Numbered from the stretch's first letter, positions 22,451-34,251 are shown. The stretch is DNA of 64,000 nucleotides from Dama dama (GCF_033118175.1 NC_083685.1:130382501-130446500), one strand, 5' to 3'. Translations and numbers: made by a program. Notes: generated by a model from the sequence alone, not told the origin.

Positions 22451-22917
22451 CCAAACTAATTGGCTCCAGAGAAGTAGCTGGCACTTAGAAATAATGTCTT
22501 CAAAGCCCTGAAAAGTGGACATGTTTAATCACATTCGAGAACACTTCCAGAACTAGTCTATGCACTTGGGCACAGAAATAGACAAGGTAACGTGCCTGTT
22601 TGGGTGGCTCAGATGCCTCTGCACTGTACACAGAATGAGGTCAGAACACCCCGTGTCCTATCGAGAGCCATCAGGACTCGCCAACTTCGCGTAGAGCCTG
22701 CCGGCCACCTTCCTTCCCACACTGGACGACTCAGCGGACCCTGCACACGTGGCCCGCCTCCCTCCGTTTGCAGCTCTGTGCAGATCTGTTTACTGCGGGG
22801 TGGCCCTGCACCCACAGTTCGCTGTCCTGTCCAGACCCTGCGGTGATCTACCCGCCCAAGCATTCTCCCATGCTTTCTTTCCTCATCAGAATGCATCGCC
22901 CTCTCCCCATCCGAGGT
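22451..22917. other. Unique GC-rich sequence, nothing recognised
   Basis: No element recognised. Open frames on both strands have no recognisable product. Confidence 0.4.
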
Positions 22918-23157
22918 GGATCTGTGGGGGCCCTCCCTGCTGGTCCAGCGGTTAAGAATCTGCCTTGCAATGCAGGGGACTTGGTCAGGGAACTAAGATC
23001 CCACGGAGCAACTAAGTCAGAGCACTGCAACTACCAAGCCCCCCACGCCACGGCCAGCGAGTCTGTGCAGCGAAGATCCCATGTGCTGCAGCCAGAAAAT
23101 AAACAAATCAATCAATGAAGATTTTTAAAACATCTTAAAAAAAAAGACGGATCTGTG
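22918..23157 (+). mobile_element. CHR-type SINE with 9-bp TSD
   Basis: The element at 22927-23148 has the head ggccctccctgctggtccag and a long A-rich tail. ggatctgtg is present exactly at 22918-22926 and 23149-23157. Confidence 0.9.
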
Positions 23158-24403
23158 ATTCTGTCACCAAGAATGACGTGCATTCAGAGAGGCTCTATCG
23201 GTGAGGAAGTCCCCGGGCAGGGTCTGGGAGGCTTCCCGGTGTCACACCGGCGGGAGCTGGGAGGCTGGCTGACACAGCTTCCTTGGCTTCAGCTGGAATG
23301 AAGCGACCACTTCTTATACGGGCCCTTGGGGGGCGGGCGGGGGGTGGGAGGCGGCACATGCATCAGAAGGGAAAACAAAAGTTGAAAACGGCAGCGTTTC
23401 ACACTCACACATAATGCTAGAAAGATGATGAGGGGGGATTATAAAAATAACTCTGAATCCACTCAAACTTATTCTTAAAAAATAAGTCATCCTCATTTGG
23501 TACTTTATTATTGGGAAGAAATTGCTGATGGCACATTTCAGGACTAATGGTGTCCACCGGAGGGTGGAAGGCGGGGGCAAGGCAGGAGAGGCTGTTCCTG
23601 GGTCTCCTCTGACTTGAGAGGCTCTGGAGGCCCGGACCGCGTCTTAGTCACTTAAAGAGGCAGCTCCGCGCTCGGAGCGCAGCAGGAGCTCTTTACCCGC
23701 GCCTGGCACTGACCTGACTGCCTGGATCAGGTGTGATTGAAGGTTTGGTCAGACCAGCTCCCTGGGTAGAGTACTCTGGTAAATAAGCACTTCTGCAGCC
23801 CCTCCGGGCACGACGTCTTGTGAGCAGATGATTGAATAACAGTCACGAGAGAAGACGCCCATCCCCAGCCTTCACAGAGGGCGCCTGGGAGGCAAGAACC
23901 ACAAACACGCAGTCAGCATAAACATGAAGAGGAAAGTACAGTCACCCCAGGAGCCTGCCGAGGGGAGAATGAATGGCCAAGGTGGAAGAGATGAACCACA
24001 GGGTCCCCGGTGAGCAGATGCTGGCCGCATGTCTGATTCACCCGGGCATTTGTAGCCCGAGAAAAAGGCCCAGACAGCACTCTGCATCGGGTCTCCCAAG
24101 CGTGTTCCCCGCGGTGGGGAGAAGGGCTGAGACCCACGGGCCCTTCTCGAGACTTCTCTTCCCAGAGCACATCTAGGGGGGCTGTCAGGCTCTCCCTGGT
24201 GACTCTGCAAGAGTGACCACCTCCCTGGGCACCCAGATTAGGGTCAAATGGACCAGCGTGCAACATAAGGAGGATTCAAGCTAGCAGAGGTGCTGTGGGT
24301 GGTCCAAGAGAATCCAGCTTAACGCCGACTCTCAGAATGAGCCGACAGGCATAAAGCTCCCAGAACAGCACCTGGAATGCCCATAGCAGCTTCCCCACCA
24401 TCT
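23158..24403. other. Unique GC-rich sequence
   Basis: About 1.2 kb with no recognised repeat. It holds a G-rich run at 23326-23353 (gggcgggcggggggtggg). Open frames at 23872-24266 (minus) have no domain. Confidence 0.4.
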
Positions 24404-24649
24404 ACCTGGAGTAAGGGGCTTCCCAAGGGGCGCCAGCGGCAAAGGACCCGCCTGCCAATGCAGGAGACATAAGAGACACGGGTTCCATCCTTGGGTCGGG
24501 AAGATCCCCTGGAGGAGGAAATGGCAACCCACTCCAGTATCCTTGCCTGGAGAACCCCGTGGGCAGAGGAGCCTGGGGGCTACAACCCGTGGGGTCGCAA
24601 AGACTTGGACACGACGGAGCGACTTGAGATGCGCGCACACACCTGGAGT
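24404..24649 (+). mobile_element. Bov-tA SINE with 9-bp TSD
   Basis: The element at about 24413-24640 is flanked by acctggagt at 24404-24412 and 24641-24649. Its end is a (GCACAC)-type tail. Confidence 0.9.
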
Positions 24650-25084
24650 GAGAGGCCCAGTCACAGTCCACGTGATCCTCGGGCCCCACCTTCACCCCAG
24701 GGAACTCCGATCCCCTTCAAGGCCCTTCCAGAAAGGCTGGGGGTCCCCAGGGAGTGTCCCCCAGCACCCATCTTAGCATCTGCTCGCCAGGCCTCCAGCA
24801 AACAGACCCGCCTCGCAGTGGCCCAGCCCTCCCAGATGCCTTTAATACTAGAATCAGCGTGGTATCACTTGCCGCGTTAGGACTGGGCTGGGTTACGGTA
24901 GCTCCCCCACGGGAGAGAGCCCTGGCACTTACAGCCAAGCTTTCAGAGCAGCCTGACCCAGAATCGAAGCCAGGCAAAGCCACTCACTCGCTCTGTGACG
25001 CTCGGCTGTTTGACCTTTTGGAGCCAGGTGTTCTTTGTAAATAACAGTAGCTATTCAGAGCCCCAAAGGTTTTTCTTTTACCAA
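24650..25084. other. Unique sequence, nothing recognised
   Basis: No repeat or supported exon. Confidence 0.4.
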
Positions 25085-25295
25085 ACACACAATTTACTAA
25101 GTGCTTATCAAGTACAAACCTGTCTAATTCTCCAAACAAGCCTATGACGTCGGTGCTGTGATTATCCCCATCTTATAGATGGCATCTTACAGAGAGGCTG
25201 AAGGTCACACAGCTAGTGGGATGGAACTAGCGGAAGCGGGATTCGAGCTCTAGTGTTCTGGCTACTGAATCCTTGTTCTTAAGCACCATCCTACC
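25085..25295 (-). mobile_element. MIR SINE
   Basis: 'actaagtgcttatcaagtac', 'ttatccccatcttatagatgg', 'aggtcacacagctagtggg' and 'cgggattcgagctctag' follow the complement of MIR nearly end to end. Confidence 0.85.
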
Positions 25296-25559
25296 TAAGC
25301 GTTAACAGTCAAACAACTCTTTTTCATACTTCTGTTGAGATGAGAAATTTCAAACACACAAAAGCAATGAGAATCCCCTGTACTCAGCATTCAACCTAAG
25401 CAATCAACAACACTGCACTGTTTTAAAGACATTGTTAATTTTCTTAAATTGTAATAATACATTTTTTGCATTCTTTTTGACCTTGCTTAAATCAACGGTC
25501 ATGTTTCAGTAATTTCCTTTCCTCAAACAATCATAAAATGAAGACATCGGGTTCTTATG

Positions 25560-25755
25560 TTTATAAAGTACGTTTACAATACCATTATTGTATATCTCTG
25601 TGTATAGCTTATGGAGCACCTTTGCTTGATTACGTCATTGGATTTTTCAGCAACCTCTGAAGACAGGCAGTGAGATAGCTAGGATTCCACTTTTAAAAAT
25701 GGTCAGATGAAGCCCAGAGACCTTAAAGAATTTGCTCAAGTTCACACAGTTTGAT
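25560..25755 (-). mobile_element. MIR SINE, diverged
   Basis: 'atgaagcccagagacc', 'gaatttgctcaagttcacacag' and the flanking order fit reversed MIR. Confidence 0.6.
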
Positions 25756-26457
25756 TTTTTTAAAGTTTTCAGTTGACTGGTTCCCAGAACATCAATATAT
25801 AGTGGAAAAAATAATGGCTCTGGAATTCAGCAGCATTCAATTAGTACAATATATGATATAGAATCAAAATAGTAATGTGTGGATACTGTGTGTGATCAAA
25901 CATAGATGGATGTGGTCCATATAGGGGGGTGTGTGTGTCTGTGTGTCGTGACTAACCCACTGAACATACATTCCCTTTCCCCCTTCTAGATGGGATCACT
26001 CAGAAAAAAATCCCCCAATTACTCTGGTCGCTTTCAATCCTTCCAAATCTTGTCAGCACCAGGATATTCTCCAGAGTCCTGGATGCTCCTGTTTTCCCCC
26101 AAAATCGCTGGCTTCTCTGGTTCTCAGGCGAGGTTGTCTCAATGTTATCAATGACATGCTTCCCCTTTTAGGAAGATCCAGGGAAAACCTCCATTATCTT
26201 ATTTGAACTCTGTTTTCCTTCTGAGGGCTGTGTTGGAGATTTTATGATACACTTTTTATAAGAAGAATCGTTCGGGTGTGATCACTGAAAAAAAGAATGT
26301 GCCACCAAAATTGCCGCCCCCCCCCCACTGCCACAAAGCCTTTTCTCAGTAAAATAAACACATCCGTGGCTCCATGGCCTGCTTCCGTGTTTACCAACAA
26401 AGTTTATTAAGAACATCATAGATAATTCATTTTTAGTTCAAGTCTGTCAGACTTTTA
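25756..26457. other. Unique sequence with short GT and C runs
   Basis: A (GT)n tract at about 25926-25948 and a C10 run at about 26315-26325. No element recognised otherwise. Confidence 0.4.
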
Positions 26458-26668
26458 GCCTTCCTGGTGGTTCAGATGGTTAAGAATCTCCCTGAAATGC
26501 AGAAGACCCAGTTTCAATCCCTGGGTCAGAAACATCCCCAGAGAAGGAAATGGCAACCCACTGCAGTCTTCTTGCTGAGAAATCCCCAGGACAGAGGAGC
26601 CTGGCAGGCTATGGTCCATGGGGTCGCAGAGAGTCAGACACGACTGAGTGACTCACATACACACAAGG
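26458..26668 (+). mobile_element. Bov-tA SINE
   Basis: A diverged but complete copy from ccttcctggtggttcag to cgactgagtgactcac. Confidence 0.88.
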
Positions 26669-27171
26669 TCTAAGGAGACCCAGTTTTGGAGCTAGCACAC
26701 TGATGATTCCACACTAGACTTAAACAGCGAAGGAAAGTTTGTCTTTGGCAACTGGAAAAATCATCTGAGCCATGTTTCTGTCCTCATATGTTTGCATTTA
26801 AAGTTTCTATGGTTTCCGTGGAAACGACACAGTGACTTTTAAAGAAGAAATTCAAGAAAAGCAGTTCCTTTCACGTGTCCCATTACATGATGAAAGTCCC
26901 TGACTTCAGACCATAAGGCACAAGGCCTGGAACAGGGTTGGAATGTGGTACGTTTTGTTGAATAATAAATGAGTGAATGGAATCCTCTAACCACCTGGTG
27001 AAGTATGAAGTGTTACATCCTCAAGACATTTGTTAGGACTTTTTTTCCACATGTGTGTGAAGTAATTTCAGTTAGCGATAACAGGTTTTTCAAATAGTAA
27101 TACCTTGGGAACCTGTTTTAATGAATAAAGAGTAATAACATTGGATGAAATGATTGATCATCTAAGGTTTT
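26669..27171. other. Mostly unique sequence with a possible L2/MIR tail
   Basis: Only 'aaggcctggaacaggg' to 'gaataataaatgagtgaatg' (about 26920-26982) hints at the end of an old L2 or MIR element. Confidence 0.35.
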
Positions 27172-27557
27172 TGCTCAGTTGATAAGTCGTGTCCGACTCT
27201 TTGTGACCCCATGGACTGCAGGTCGCCAGGCCTCCCTGTCCATCACCAACTCCCAGAGCTTGCTCAAACTCATGTCCATCAAGTTGGTGATGCCATCCAA
27301 CCATCTCATCCTCTGTCACCCCGTTCTCCTCCTGCCTTCAATCTTTCCCAGCATCAGGGTCTTTTCCAATGAGTCAGCTCTTCACATCAGGTGTCCAGAG
27401 TATTGGAGTTTCAGCTTCAGCATCAGTCCTCCCAGTGAATATTCAGGGTTTATTTCCTTTAGGATGAACTGGTTTGATCTCCTCACAGTCCAAGAGACTC
27501 TCAAGAGTCTTCTCCAGCAGCACAGTTTAAAAGCATCAGTTCTTTGGTGCTCAGCCT
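27172..27557 (-). mobile_element. BovB LINE 3' fragment
   Basis: The complement carries the RT C-terminal coding region and tail. It is truncated at 'gtgctcagcc', shorter than the copies at 11236 and 30066. Confidence 0.9.
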
Positions 27558-28115
27558 TTATACAAATAGGTATTTTTCAATAAAAGAAAAGATTTGCTGT
27601 TTTACTTTAAGTCTCTCTCTCATTCTCTCTTTTATCTTTTTTAAAACAGAAGATGAAGGTAACCTCAGCTTTTCTCCATCTACAAAACTGTAACTGCTTT
27701 ACACAGCTCCTGGTTCTCAATAAATGTTTATTCCATAAAAGAACTGTTTCACTGCTTGAGCCTCCATGTATCAGAGGGACACACCCTGACTTTGTTCCTC
27801 TCTGAAATACTTGGGTTCCTGACGGGAGGTTTCCTTTCCTCTCCAATGCTCTCTGCTTCTGATTCCACATAACCAGCATCAGTAACATAGCATCCAAATA
27901 GGTTGAACTCTGTGCAATTTACAACATTTGATTGGCTCACAAAAGCAGACATTTCAAAGAGATTAAAAGTCAATAGAATTATGATGTGGAATGTCTTAAA
28001 GTGTGATTTTAACATCCGTCTGTTACAAACTGATCAAGTGATCAAAAAATAACAACGATGTTGGATATTAGAACAGTGTGATTAAAACATTGTATGATAT
28101 TCACACATTCAGAAA
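27558..28115. other. Unique sequence, nothing recognised
   Basis: 'ctcaataaatgtttattcc' at about 27717-27736 resembles an old L2/MIR end. Nothing else was recognised. Confidence 0.35.
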
Positions 28116-28388
28116 TTTATCTCAACTCTTTTAATCTGGATTCTTAACCAGACTTTGAGGAATATTTCTAAAAGTTGAGCACTCACTAGGCCATAAAGGA
28201 CATCTCAATAGGTACCAAAGAATTGGTAAAAACATATATACTATATTCTCTGACCACAGTATGATAAAATAAGAACTCAGTTTAAAAAACAGTCAAAGTA
28301 CTCTTGTATATTTAGAAATTAAAAATGGTACCACATCTTGTGTGTATGGGCCAAAGAGGAAATCATGCTCGAAATTAGAAATAATGCC
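28116..28388 (+). mobile_element. Old L1M ORF2 fragment
   Basis: 'ggccataaaggacatctcaa', 'attctctgaccacagtatg', 'gtatatttagaaattaaa' and 'gggccaaagaggaaatcatg' follow the order of a conserved part of ancient L1 ORF2. No frame is intact. Confidence 0.6.
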
Positions 28389-28389
28389 A

Positions 28390-28548
28390 CGATCAGCCTG
28401 GATGGGAGGGGAGTTTGGCGGAGAAAGGATACGTGTGTGTGTGTGGCTGAGTCCTTCACTGTCCACCTGAAACCATCACAACACTGTTTATCAACTGTAC
28501 CCCAGTACAAAATAAAAAGCTCAAATTAAAAAAAGAATAATGTCAAGT
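28390..28548 (+). mobile_element. L1 3' end, 5'-truncated
   Basis: From 'gatcagcctggatgggaggg' through 'ggctgagtccttcactgtcc' to 'gtacaaaataaaaagc' and an A-rich end. This is the terminal 160 bases of a ruminant L1, placed directly against the older L1M piece. Confidence 0.8.
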
Positions 28549-28754
28549 TGCTTTGTCATGGCCTGATTTTTCCCATTTTATTCAGGATGGTTTACCATCT
28601 GATGACACCAGGAAAGCTAACAGCAGGCCTCAGGAACCAAAAAATAAGCCTGGTTTTTAGTGGGGAAAACTATAAAGTCTTAATGAAATGGCTTACTTTT
28701 TAATAGCTTATTCTTTTCACCCATCTGTCCATAGATTCTGTGTCTAAATTTTTA

Positions 28755-28950
28755 TTCAGACGATGAAGAATCCGCCTGCAACGCAGGAGACCCAGATTTG
28801 ATCGCTGGGTTGGGAAGATCCCCTGAAGAAGGAAATGGCAACCCACTCCAGTATTCTTGCCTGGAGAATTCACGGACAGAGAAGCCCAGCGGGCTACAAT
28901 CCATGGGGGTCACAGAGAGTCGGACAGGACTGAGCGACTGACGCTAACGC
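28755..28950 (+). mobile_element. Bov-tA SINE, 5'-truncated head
   Basis: It lacks the first part of the tRNA-like head and starts at 'cagacgatgaagaatcc'. The body and tail are complete. Confidence 0.88.
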
Positions 28951-29239
28951 TGCCTGCACTTGACTCACCAGGGCTCAAGTAAGAACAGCCGCTTCCAGCA
29001 CGTGGAAAAGTCAGTCCATTCCTGTGTGGCTCCAAGACTGCCTCAATCCAAGGCTCTTCTGGAAGAACCTGCAAACTGTGGACAGCGGAGGGACGCCCCT
29101 GGGAATGTGAGAGACCACCAGATGGCATCTCAAGATACCAGCACGCTCCATTTACAACAGGGTTCCCGACCACAGCATCACATCTAGATGAACCTGCTAG
29201 GCAGTCCTATTGAAATAGGCATCTCCACTACGCACGGAT

Positions 29240-29435
29240 GGGCTTCCCAGGTGGCTCAGTGGTAAAGAGCCCGCCTGCTAAAGCAGGAGACTCAGGTTCG
29301 ATCCCTGGTCTGGGAAGATCCCCTGGAGAAGGGCATGGCCACCCACTCCAGTATTCTTGTCTGGAGCATCCCATGGACAGAGGAGCCAGGCGGGAGAAAG
29401 TCCATGGGGTCGCAAAGAGCTGTGTGTGACCTGAG
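29240..29435 (+). mobile_element. Bov-tA SINE
   Basis: Well preserved from gggcttcccaggtggctcag. The 3' end degenerates after 'ggtcgcaaagagc'. Confidence 0.9.
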
Positions 29436-30065
29436 CAGATCTGATCACATCTCTTTCCAGTTGCAAGTCAACAAAAACACAGGAATAAGTCATCGTCCAG
29501 AATAGCCAATGCGTCCCAGGCAGAGCTACGTGCACCAGAGCAGGGGATGTATTTTGCTTCTTGCTCATCCCTCAGTCCAAGTAAAATGCTTCCCCACTGT
29601 CACATGCTTGAGTGCACAAAGGGGAAAAACTGTGCCGAGGTCAGCAGAGCTAAAATCTCTTCTTCAGGACTCCAGTCCCAAATGGCTTAGGAATTCCATT
29701 GGCAACATCATAATGTCAACATTCCAAGGAAGTCCAGAGCCCCCGGAATCAAGGACTAGGGTGCCAGAGAAAGGATGGAACGCGATCCCCGTGAGTCCTA
29801 GGATTTGGTGTAAGGGCCAAGGCTAAGAAGCCAGAAGTGAAGAGAGAAATCCCGTCCACACTGCTGAATCTGAGCACCATCCGAAGAATGTCCCGTTTCA
29901 GTAACTGGAAGGCCTGCCAGGTCAGCAGAAGCTTGATGCCATTTGACAACATCAGGTAATCAGCCGTCCCTTTCTTCCTCTATATCGCTGGACTCCCGCT
30001 CTAGGTGTCGGTAGCAGGGCTTTCCTTAAGCAGAGGGTTAAAAAAGCTCACAGCTGCAGCAGCAG
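29436..30065. other. Unique sequence, nothing recognised
   Basis: No element recognised. Confidence 0.4.
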
Positions 30066-30843
30066 TCCTTTCAGTTCAGTTCAGTCACTCAGCCACGTCC
30101 AACTCTTTGCGACCCCATGGACGGCAGCGTGCCAGGCCTCCCTGTCCATCACCAACTCCCGGAGTCCACTCAAACTCATGTCCATCGAGTCAGTGATGCC
30201 ATCCAACCATCTCATCCTCTGTCATCCCCTTCTCCTCCTGCCCTCAATCTTTCCCAGCATCAGGGTCTTTTCCAATGAGTCAGCTCTTCACATCAGGTAG
30301 CCAAAGTATTGGAGTTTCAGCTTCAGCATCAGTCCTTCCAATGAATATTCAGGACTGATTTCCTTTAGGATGGACTGGTCGGATCTCCTTGCAGTCCAAG
30401 GGACTCTTAAGAGTCTTCTCCAACACCACAGTTCAAGCATCAATTCTTCTGTGCTCAGCTTTCTTTATAGTCCAACTCTCACATCCATACATGACCACTG
30501 GAAAAACCATAGCCTTGACTAGATGGACCTTTGTTGGCAAAGTAATGTCTCTGCTTTTTAATATGCTATCTAGTTTGGTCATAACTTTCCTTCCAAGGAG
30601 TAAGCGTCTTTTAATTTCATGGCTGCAGTCACCATCTGCAGTGATTTTCAAGCCCCCAAAAATAAAGTCTGCCACTGTTTCCACTGTTTCCCCATCTATT
30701 TGCCATGAAGTGATGGGACCAGATGTCATGATCTTTGTTTTCTGAATGTTGAGCTTTAAGCCAACTTTTTCACTCTCCTCTTTCACTTTCATCGAGAGTC
30801 TCTTTAGTTCTTCTTCACTTTCTGCCATAAGGGTAGTGTCCTT
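30066..30843 (-). mobile_element. BovB LINE, longest copy, RT C-terminal part
   Basis: The minus frame is open from DTTLMAESEEELKRL through SGPITSWQIDGETVETVADF, RRLLLGRKVMT and CESWTIKKAEHRRIDA. One lost base near 30437 then shifts the frame before the arginine-rich end. In full-length BovB the DTTLMAE segment lies right after the catalytic YADD box, so this copy is truncated just at the active site and cannot be functional. The 7-bp gtccttt occurs at both edges (30066-30072 and 30837-30843) and is a plausible TSD. Confidence 0.92.
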
Positions 30844-31046
30844 TAACAACAAAAATAAGAAAATCGTGTTGTTGTTTTTTTAATTGGATGTCTTTGCGGT
30901 ATGGTAGAGGGAATGTGGACATTTTTCTTTCTGTATTAATTTCTTTAAAAGTTATTAGAGTAAAAATAACTAGGTAAAAGTCGTTGCAGTACGTGAAATG
31001 CATTCATCACCATTTATCTGACTCAAGGTGGCTCCAAGGCCACAAG

Positions 31047-31256
31047 TGAAAAGTGAAAGTGAAGTCACTCAGTCGTGACTCTTTGCAACCCTGTGGACTG
31101 TAGCCCGCTGGCTCCTCCATCCATGGGATTCTCCAGGCAAGAATACTGGAGTGGGTTGCCATCTCCTTCTCCAGGGGATCTTCCCGTCCCAGGGATCGAA
31201 CCTGTGTCTCCCGCGCTGCAGGCAGACGCTTTACCCTCTGAGCCACCAGGGAAGCC
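31047..31256 (-). mobile_element. Bov-tA SINE
   Basis: It has an aagtgaaagtgaagtcactc-type end and the complement of the standard head at 31256. Confidence 0.92.
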
Positions 31257-31313
31257 CTAAGGGTCCAAGGGTCCAAGGGTCCAAGGCCCAGGGTCCCAGG
31301 CCAAGGGTCCCTC
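31257..31313. repeat. Short AAGGGTCC tandem array
   Basis: Three near-perfect 8-9-bp AAGGGTCC units followed by degenerate ones (cccagggtccc, ccaagggtccc). They begin at the base where the reversed Bov-tA head ends. Confidence 0.8.
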
Positions 31314-31554
31314 GTAAAGAATCCCTCTTGTAAGGAAGGATCTGAAAGGGCTTCGGAACTTACCCAGAGCACAGCCGCGTGGAGAAAATGAAGTCGTTCG
31401 CCCCTGGTTTCTTGCTCTGGAGTTCCCGGTCCTCCTGCTGGCCAAGAAAAGTCAAAACTGCCCATGAAGGGGAACTTACTCTGTTCTAGTTTGAAGCAGT
31501 TCACCTTGAGATGAGCTCAGCTTCCTTCGGGTGAATGAAGAGTCAACTCGAAGG

Positions 31555-31965
31555 CTGTTTCTTCCTCCGTCGAGGGGTCACTTCAGCCGCCCCTTCCCAG
31601 CCAGGAGGCGCGCGCGGGGCGGGCCCACGGCCGGCCGGGGTCCTCCGCGCGGGCCGCGGCCTCTGGGCGCCTGGGCGGGGGCTCGCTCAGGTGCCCGCTC
31701 TCACGTCCTCGTGGCGCCCTGCCGGCCTCTGCCGTAGCCCGAGTCCCCGCGGCCCTCAGGTCACCAGGTCCCCGTGCAGGGCGGGCCCCTGGCCACAGGG
31801 CTGGGCCGGGACCGAGCGCTCAACACCCCGGCGACCGCTCGGCAGGGCCAGAAGGGCCCCAGCATCCGGGGCTCTGCCTCCTGCAACCCCGGCAGACGCA
31901 GGGGGCCCCGGGTGGACCACCGTGTGTGCGCAGACTCTCCCGAGAGTCTGACGCCCCATCACCCC
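31555..31965. promoter_or_regulatory. CpG-dense block, candidate CpG island
   Basis: CpG dinucleotides are frequent across this stretch, with GC boxes (e.g. ggggcgggcc around 31616), in a window otherwise poor in CpG outside SINEs. I recognise no SINE in it. It could be an orphan CpG island, an alternative promoter or an enhancer. The open frames on both strands (e.g. 31535-31951) are what high-GC sequence gives by chance. No TATA box, initiator or exon with clear splice sites was identified. Confidence 0.5.
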
Positions 31966-32094
31966 TCCCCGGTTTGGTTAAACCAGGTGGAGTCGGGGAG
32001 GAGACGCCCGGCGAGGAGGCGGTGTCTTCTCGGTGAGTGACCGAGCTGATTGGGGTGGGCACTTCCCAAAGCTGTTTCCTCCACCTGCTCTGCA

Positions 32095-32250
32095 CTATGG
32101 CTTTTTTTAAACTTATTTTTCATTGGAATACAATTGCTTTACAATCCTACGTTAGTTTTTACTGTACAACAGTGTGAATCAGCCATAAGTATACACACAT
32201 CCCCTCCCTCTTGATGCTCCCTGATCTCCTCCGGCTCTTTATATGTTAAA
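32095..32250 (-). mobile_element. L1 3'-UTR fragment
   Basis: 'tttttcattggaatacaattgc', 'acaacagtgtgaatcagcc' and 'catcccctccctcttgatg' are the antisense of the ruminant L1 3'UTR. Confidence 0.75.
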
Positions 32251-32623
32251 GGAAACCCTTAAGCATTTAGAAAACCCCTTCTCTCTTCACAAAACCTGGT
32301 TTCTACCTTGCTGTGAATTCTTTGCCAACGGGAGAAGAGGACTTTAAAATTGACTTCACTCTCTCTGCTTTCTGCTTCAATAGCCCTAATTGTCCCCAGT
32401 TCAGTAGAAGCTACATCTGCTGATGACTTACTGGATATAGGATAAGTCAAAGCAGCTTTACAAAGTTATGGGAGGCACACAAGGGAAAGGGAAGGAACAA
32501 CACGTAGCCAAGGCTGGTGACCATGTAAGCATCACCACCTGGAGATTTGAGACCCGATAGTCTGAAGCGGCGTTACCAAACCCAGACACAAAGTGTGGAA
32601 AGAGAGCAGCTGACCTTCAGTTC
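32251..32623. other. Unique sequence, nothing recognised
   Basis: No element recognised. Confidence 0.4.
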
Positions 32624-32860
32624 AGCTTCCCAGGTGGGTCAGCGGTAAAGAACTCACCTGTCGATGCAGGGGACACAGGAGGTGCAATAAACGGGGGTTT
32701 GATCCCCGGGTCAGGAAGATCCCTTGGAGGAGGGCACAGCAACCCACTCCAGCCTTCTTGCCTGGAGCATCCCACGGACAGAGGAGCCTGGCGGGCTATG
32801 GCCCACAGCGTCGCAAAGAGTCAGATGTGACTGAAGCGACTTCACGAACGCATGCAGCCT
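32624..32860 (+). mobile_element. Bov-tA SINE with internal insertion
   Basis: A standard copy with an additional stretch in the tRNA-like part (aggaggtgcaataaacgg region). The 3' end is near 'gaagcgacttcacg'. Confidence 0.88.
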
Positions 32861-33318
32861 TCAGCTGAGATCTCAGTAGGCTTGAGACAGCCTCCCAGGG
32901 AGGAGCCAGCCAAGGAGTAAGTACTGCCATCACTTTCCTCCCTTCTTCTCATCCTCCACTGAGCATCCCATCTGCCTAAACGAACTGGACGCCAGAGGCA
33001 AGGGCTCCCCTGATAGAATCCAACCGGCAGCTCCACGGTGGAAGGATGGACAGTGGACAGGCTGGATGAGATTCAGTCTAAAAGCTTTTCCTGAAACAGC
33101 ATGGGGAAGGGATCAAGTACAAGTGGATGAAGGAGAAAATCCCATCTGTATTTTTCAGAGATATGATCTCCCTATAACATATGCCTGTCATATCCATAGT
33201 TCCATTTCTACCAGTGTCTAAGTGGCTGCTTCATCCATCTAAGTATGGATTTCAGCCAGATGCCCACTGATCTGTGAAGTGTTCTGGTGAGGATAACCGT
33301 AGCTGGCCCCAAGGGCTT
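32861..33318. other. Unique sequence, nothing recognised
   Basis: No element recognised. Confidence 0.4.
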
Positions 33319-33480
33319 TCCGCATGTCAAGCACTGTGGGAAAACTTGTTATTTCCTCTTCGAAAGAAACTTCAGGGGTAAGACTTATTATTAGCATCTC
33401 CTTTTTACAGATGGGGAAACCAAAACTAAAAGAATTAGAGAATTCACCCAAGGTCCTACGAGCTGGTCCACAATCCATAT
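33319..33480 (-). mobile_element. MIR SINE
   Basis: 'ttacagatggggaaacc', 'gaattcacccaaggtcc' and 'gagctggtccac' follow reversed MIR. Confidence 0.7.
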
Positions 33481-33498
33481 GAGATAAAAGGCCAGGCT

Positions 33499-33730
33499 CT
33501 CCAAGATGGGTGGGCTTCCCAGGTGGCTCAGTGGTAAAGAATCCGCCTATAATGCGGGAGACATGGATTCTCTCCCTGGGCCAGGAAGATCCCCTGGAGG
33601 AGGAAATGGCAACCCACTCCAGTATTCTTGGCTGGAGAATCCCATGGACAGAGGAGCCTGGTGGGCTACCGTCCACGGGGTCACAAAGAGTCGGACGTGA
33701 CTGAGCGACTAAACAAGAACAACTCCAAGA
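33499..33730 (+). mobile_element. Bov-tA SINE with 8-bp TSD
   Basis: The element spans about 33507-33722. ctccaaga occurs at 33499-33506 and 33723-33730. It has a well-preserved body and an aacaagaac tail. Confidence 0.9.
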
Positions 33731-34109
33731 CAGGCAGGGAGCTGGGCGGCACACACGGGACCTTGGCATCAGCTTCTAGATCATAGCGCTGGTCGCCAGC
33801 TGGAGCGGGGGGGCCCCGGGCCACCAGATGGTTTTTCAAGAGAAGCTTGTAATCCACGTTGCATAGGAAAGTTCCCATTTCTTGTGCAATTTACATTTGT
33901 TGTTCAAAGTGATTTAAAGTATGCAATCAGGAGATCCAGTCCGTAAACCTCTGCTCAACTGTAACAGAGAAAATCCACCCCAGGACCCCCGCACCTCCCC
34001 CGCAACACACACGCAACTGAAGTGCTTGTCAACAGCCTTTTAAGAGCTGCAAACCAGGAATGTTTGTTTCCTGTCCAATAGACAACCATTGCGTTTGTAA
34101 GTTTGATGA
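33731..34109. other. Unique sequence, nothing recognised
   Basis: No element recognised. Confidence 0.4.
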
Positions 34110-34250
34110 TAAAAATGTAATAGACAATTTGTGGTGACCAGTATGAACTGTCTCATGCTAAGAACTTTACATGTGTCATTTCATTTTGTCTTCACAACTA
34201 CTCTGCAGTTTACATTTACCTCATTATTCACGTCTTCCAGACAAAAACAG
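34110..34250 (-). mobile_element. MIR fragment
   Basis: 'tgctaagaactttacatgtgtc' in part, 'tcttcacaactactctgcag' and 'tttacctcattattcacg' fit the reversed MIR 3' part. Confidence 0.55.
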
Positions 34251-34251
34251 A

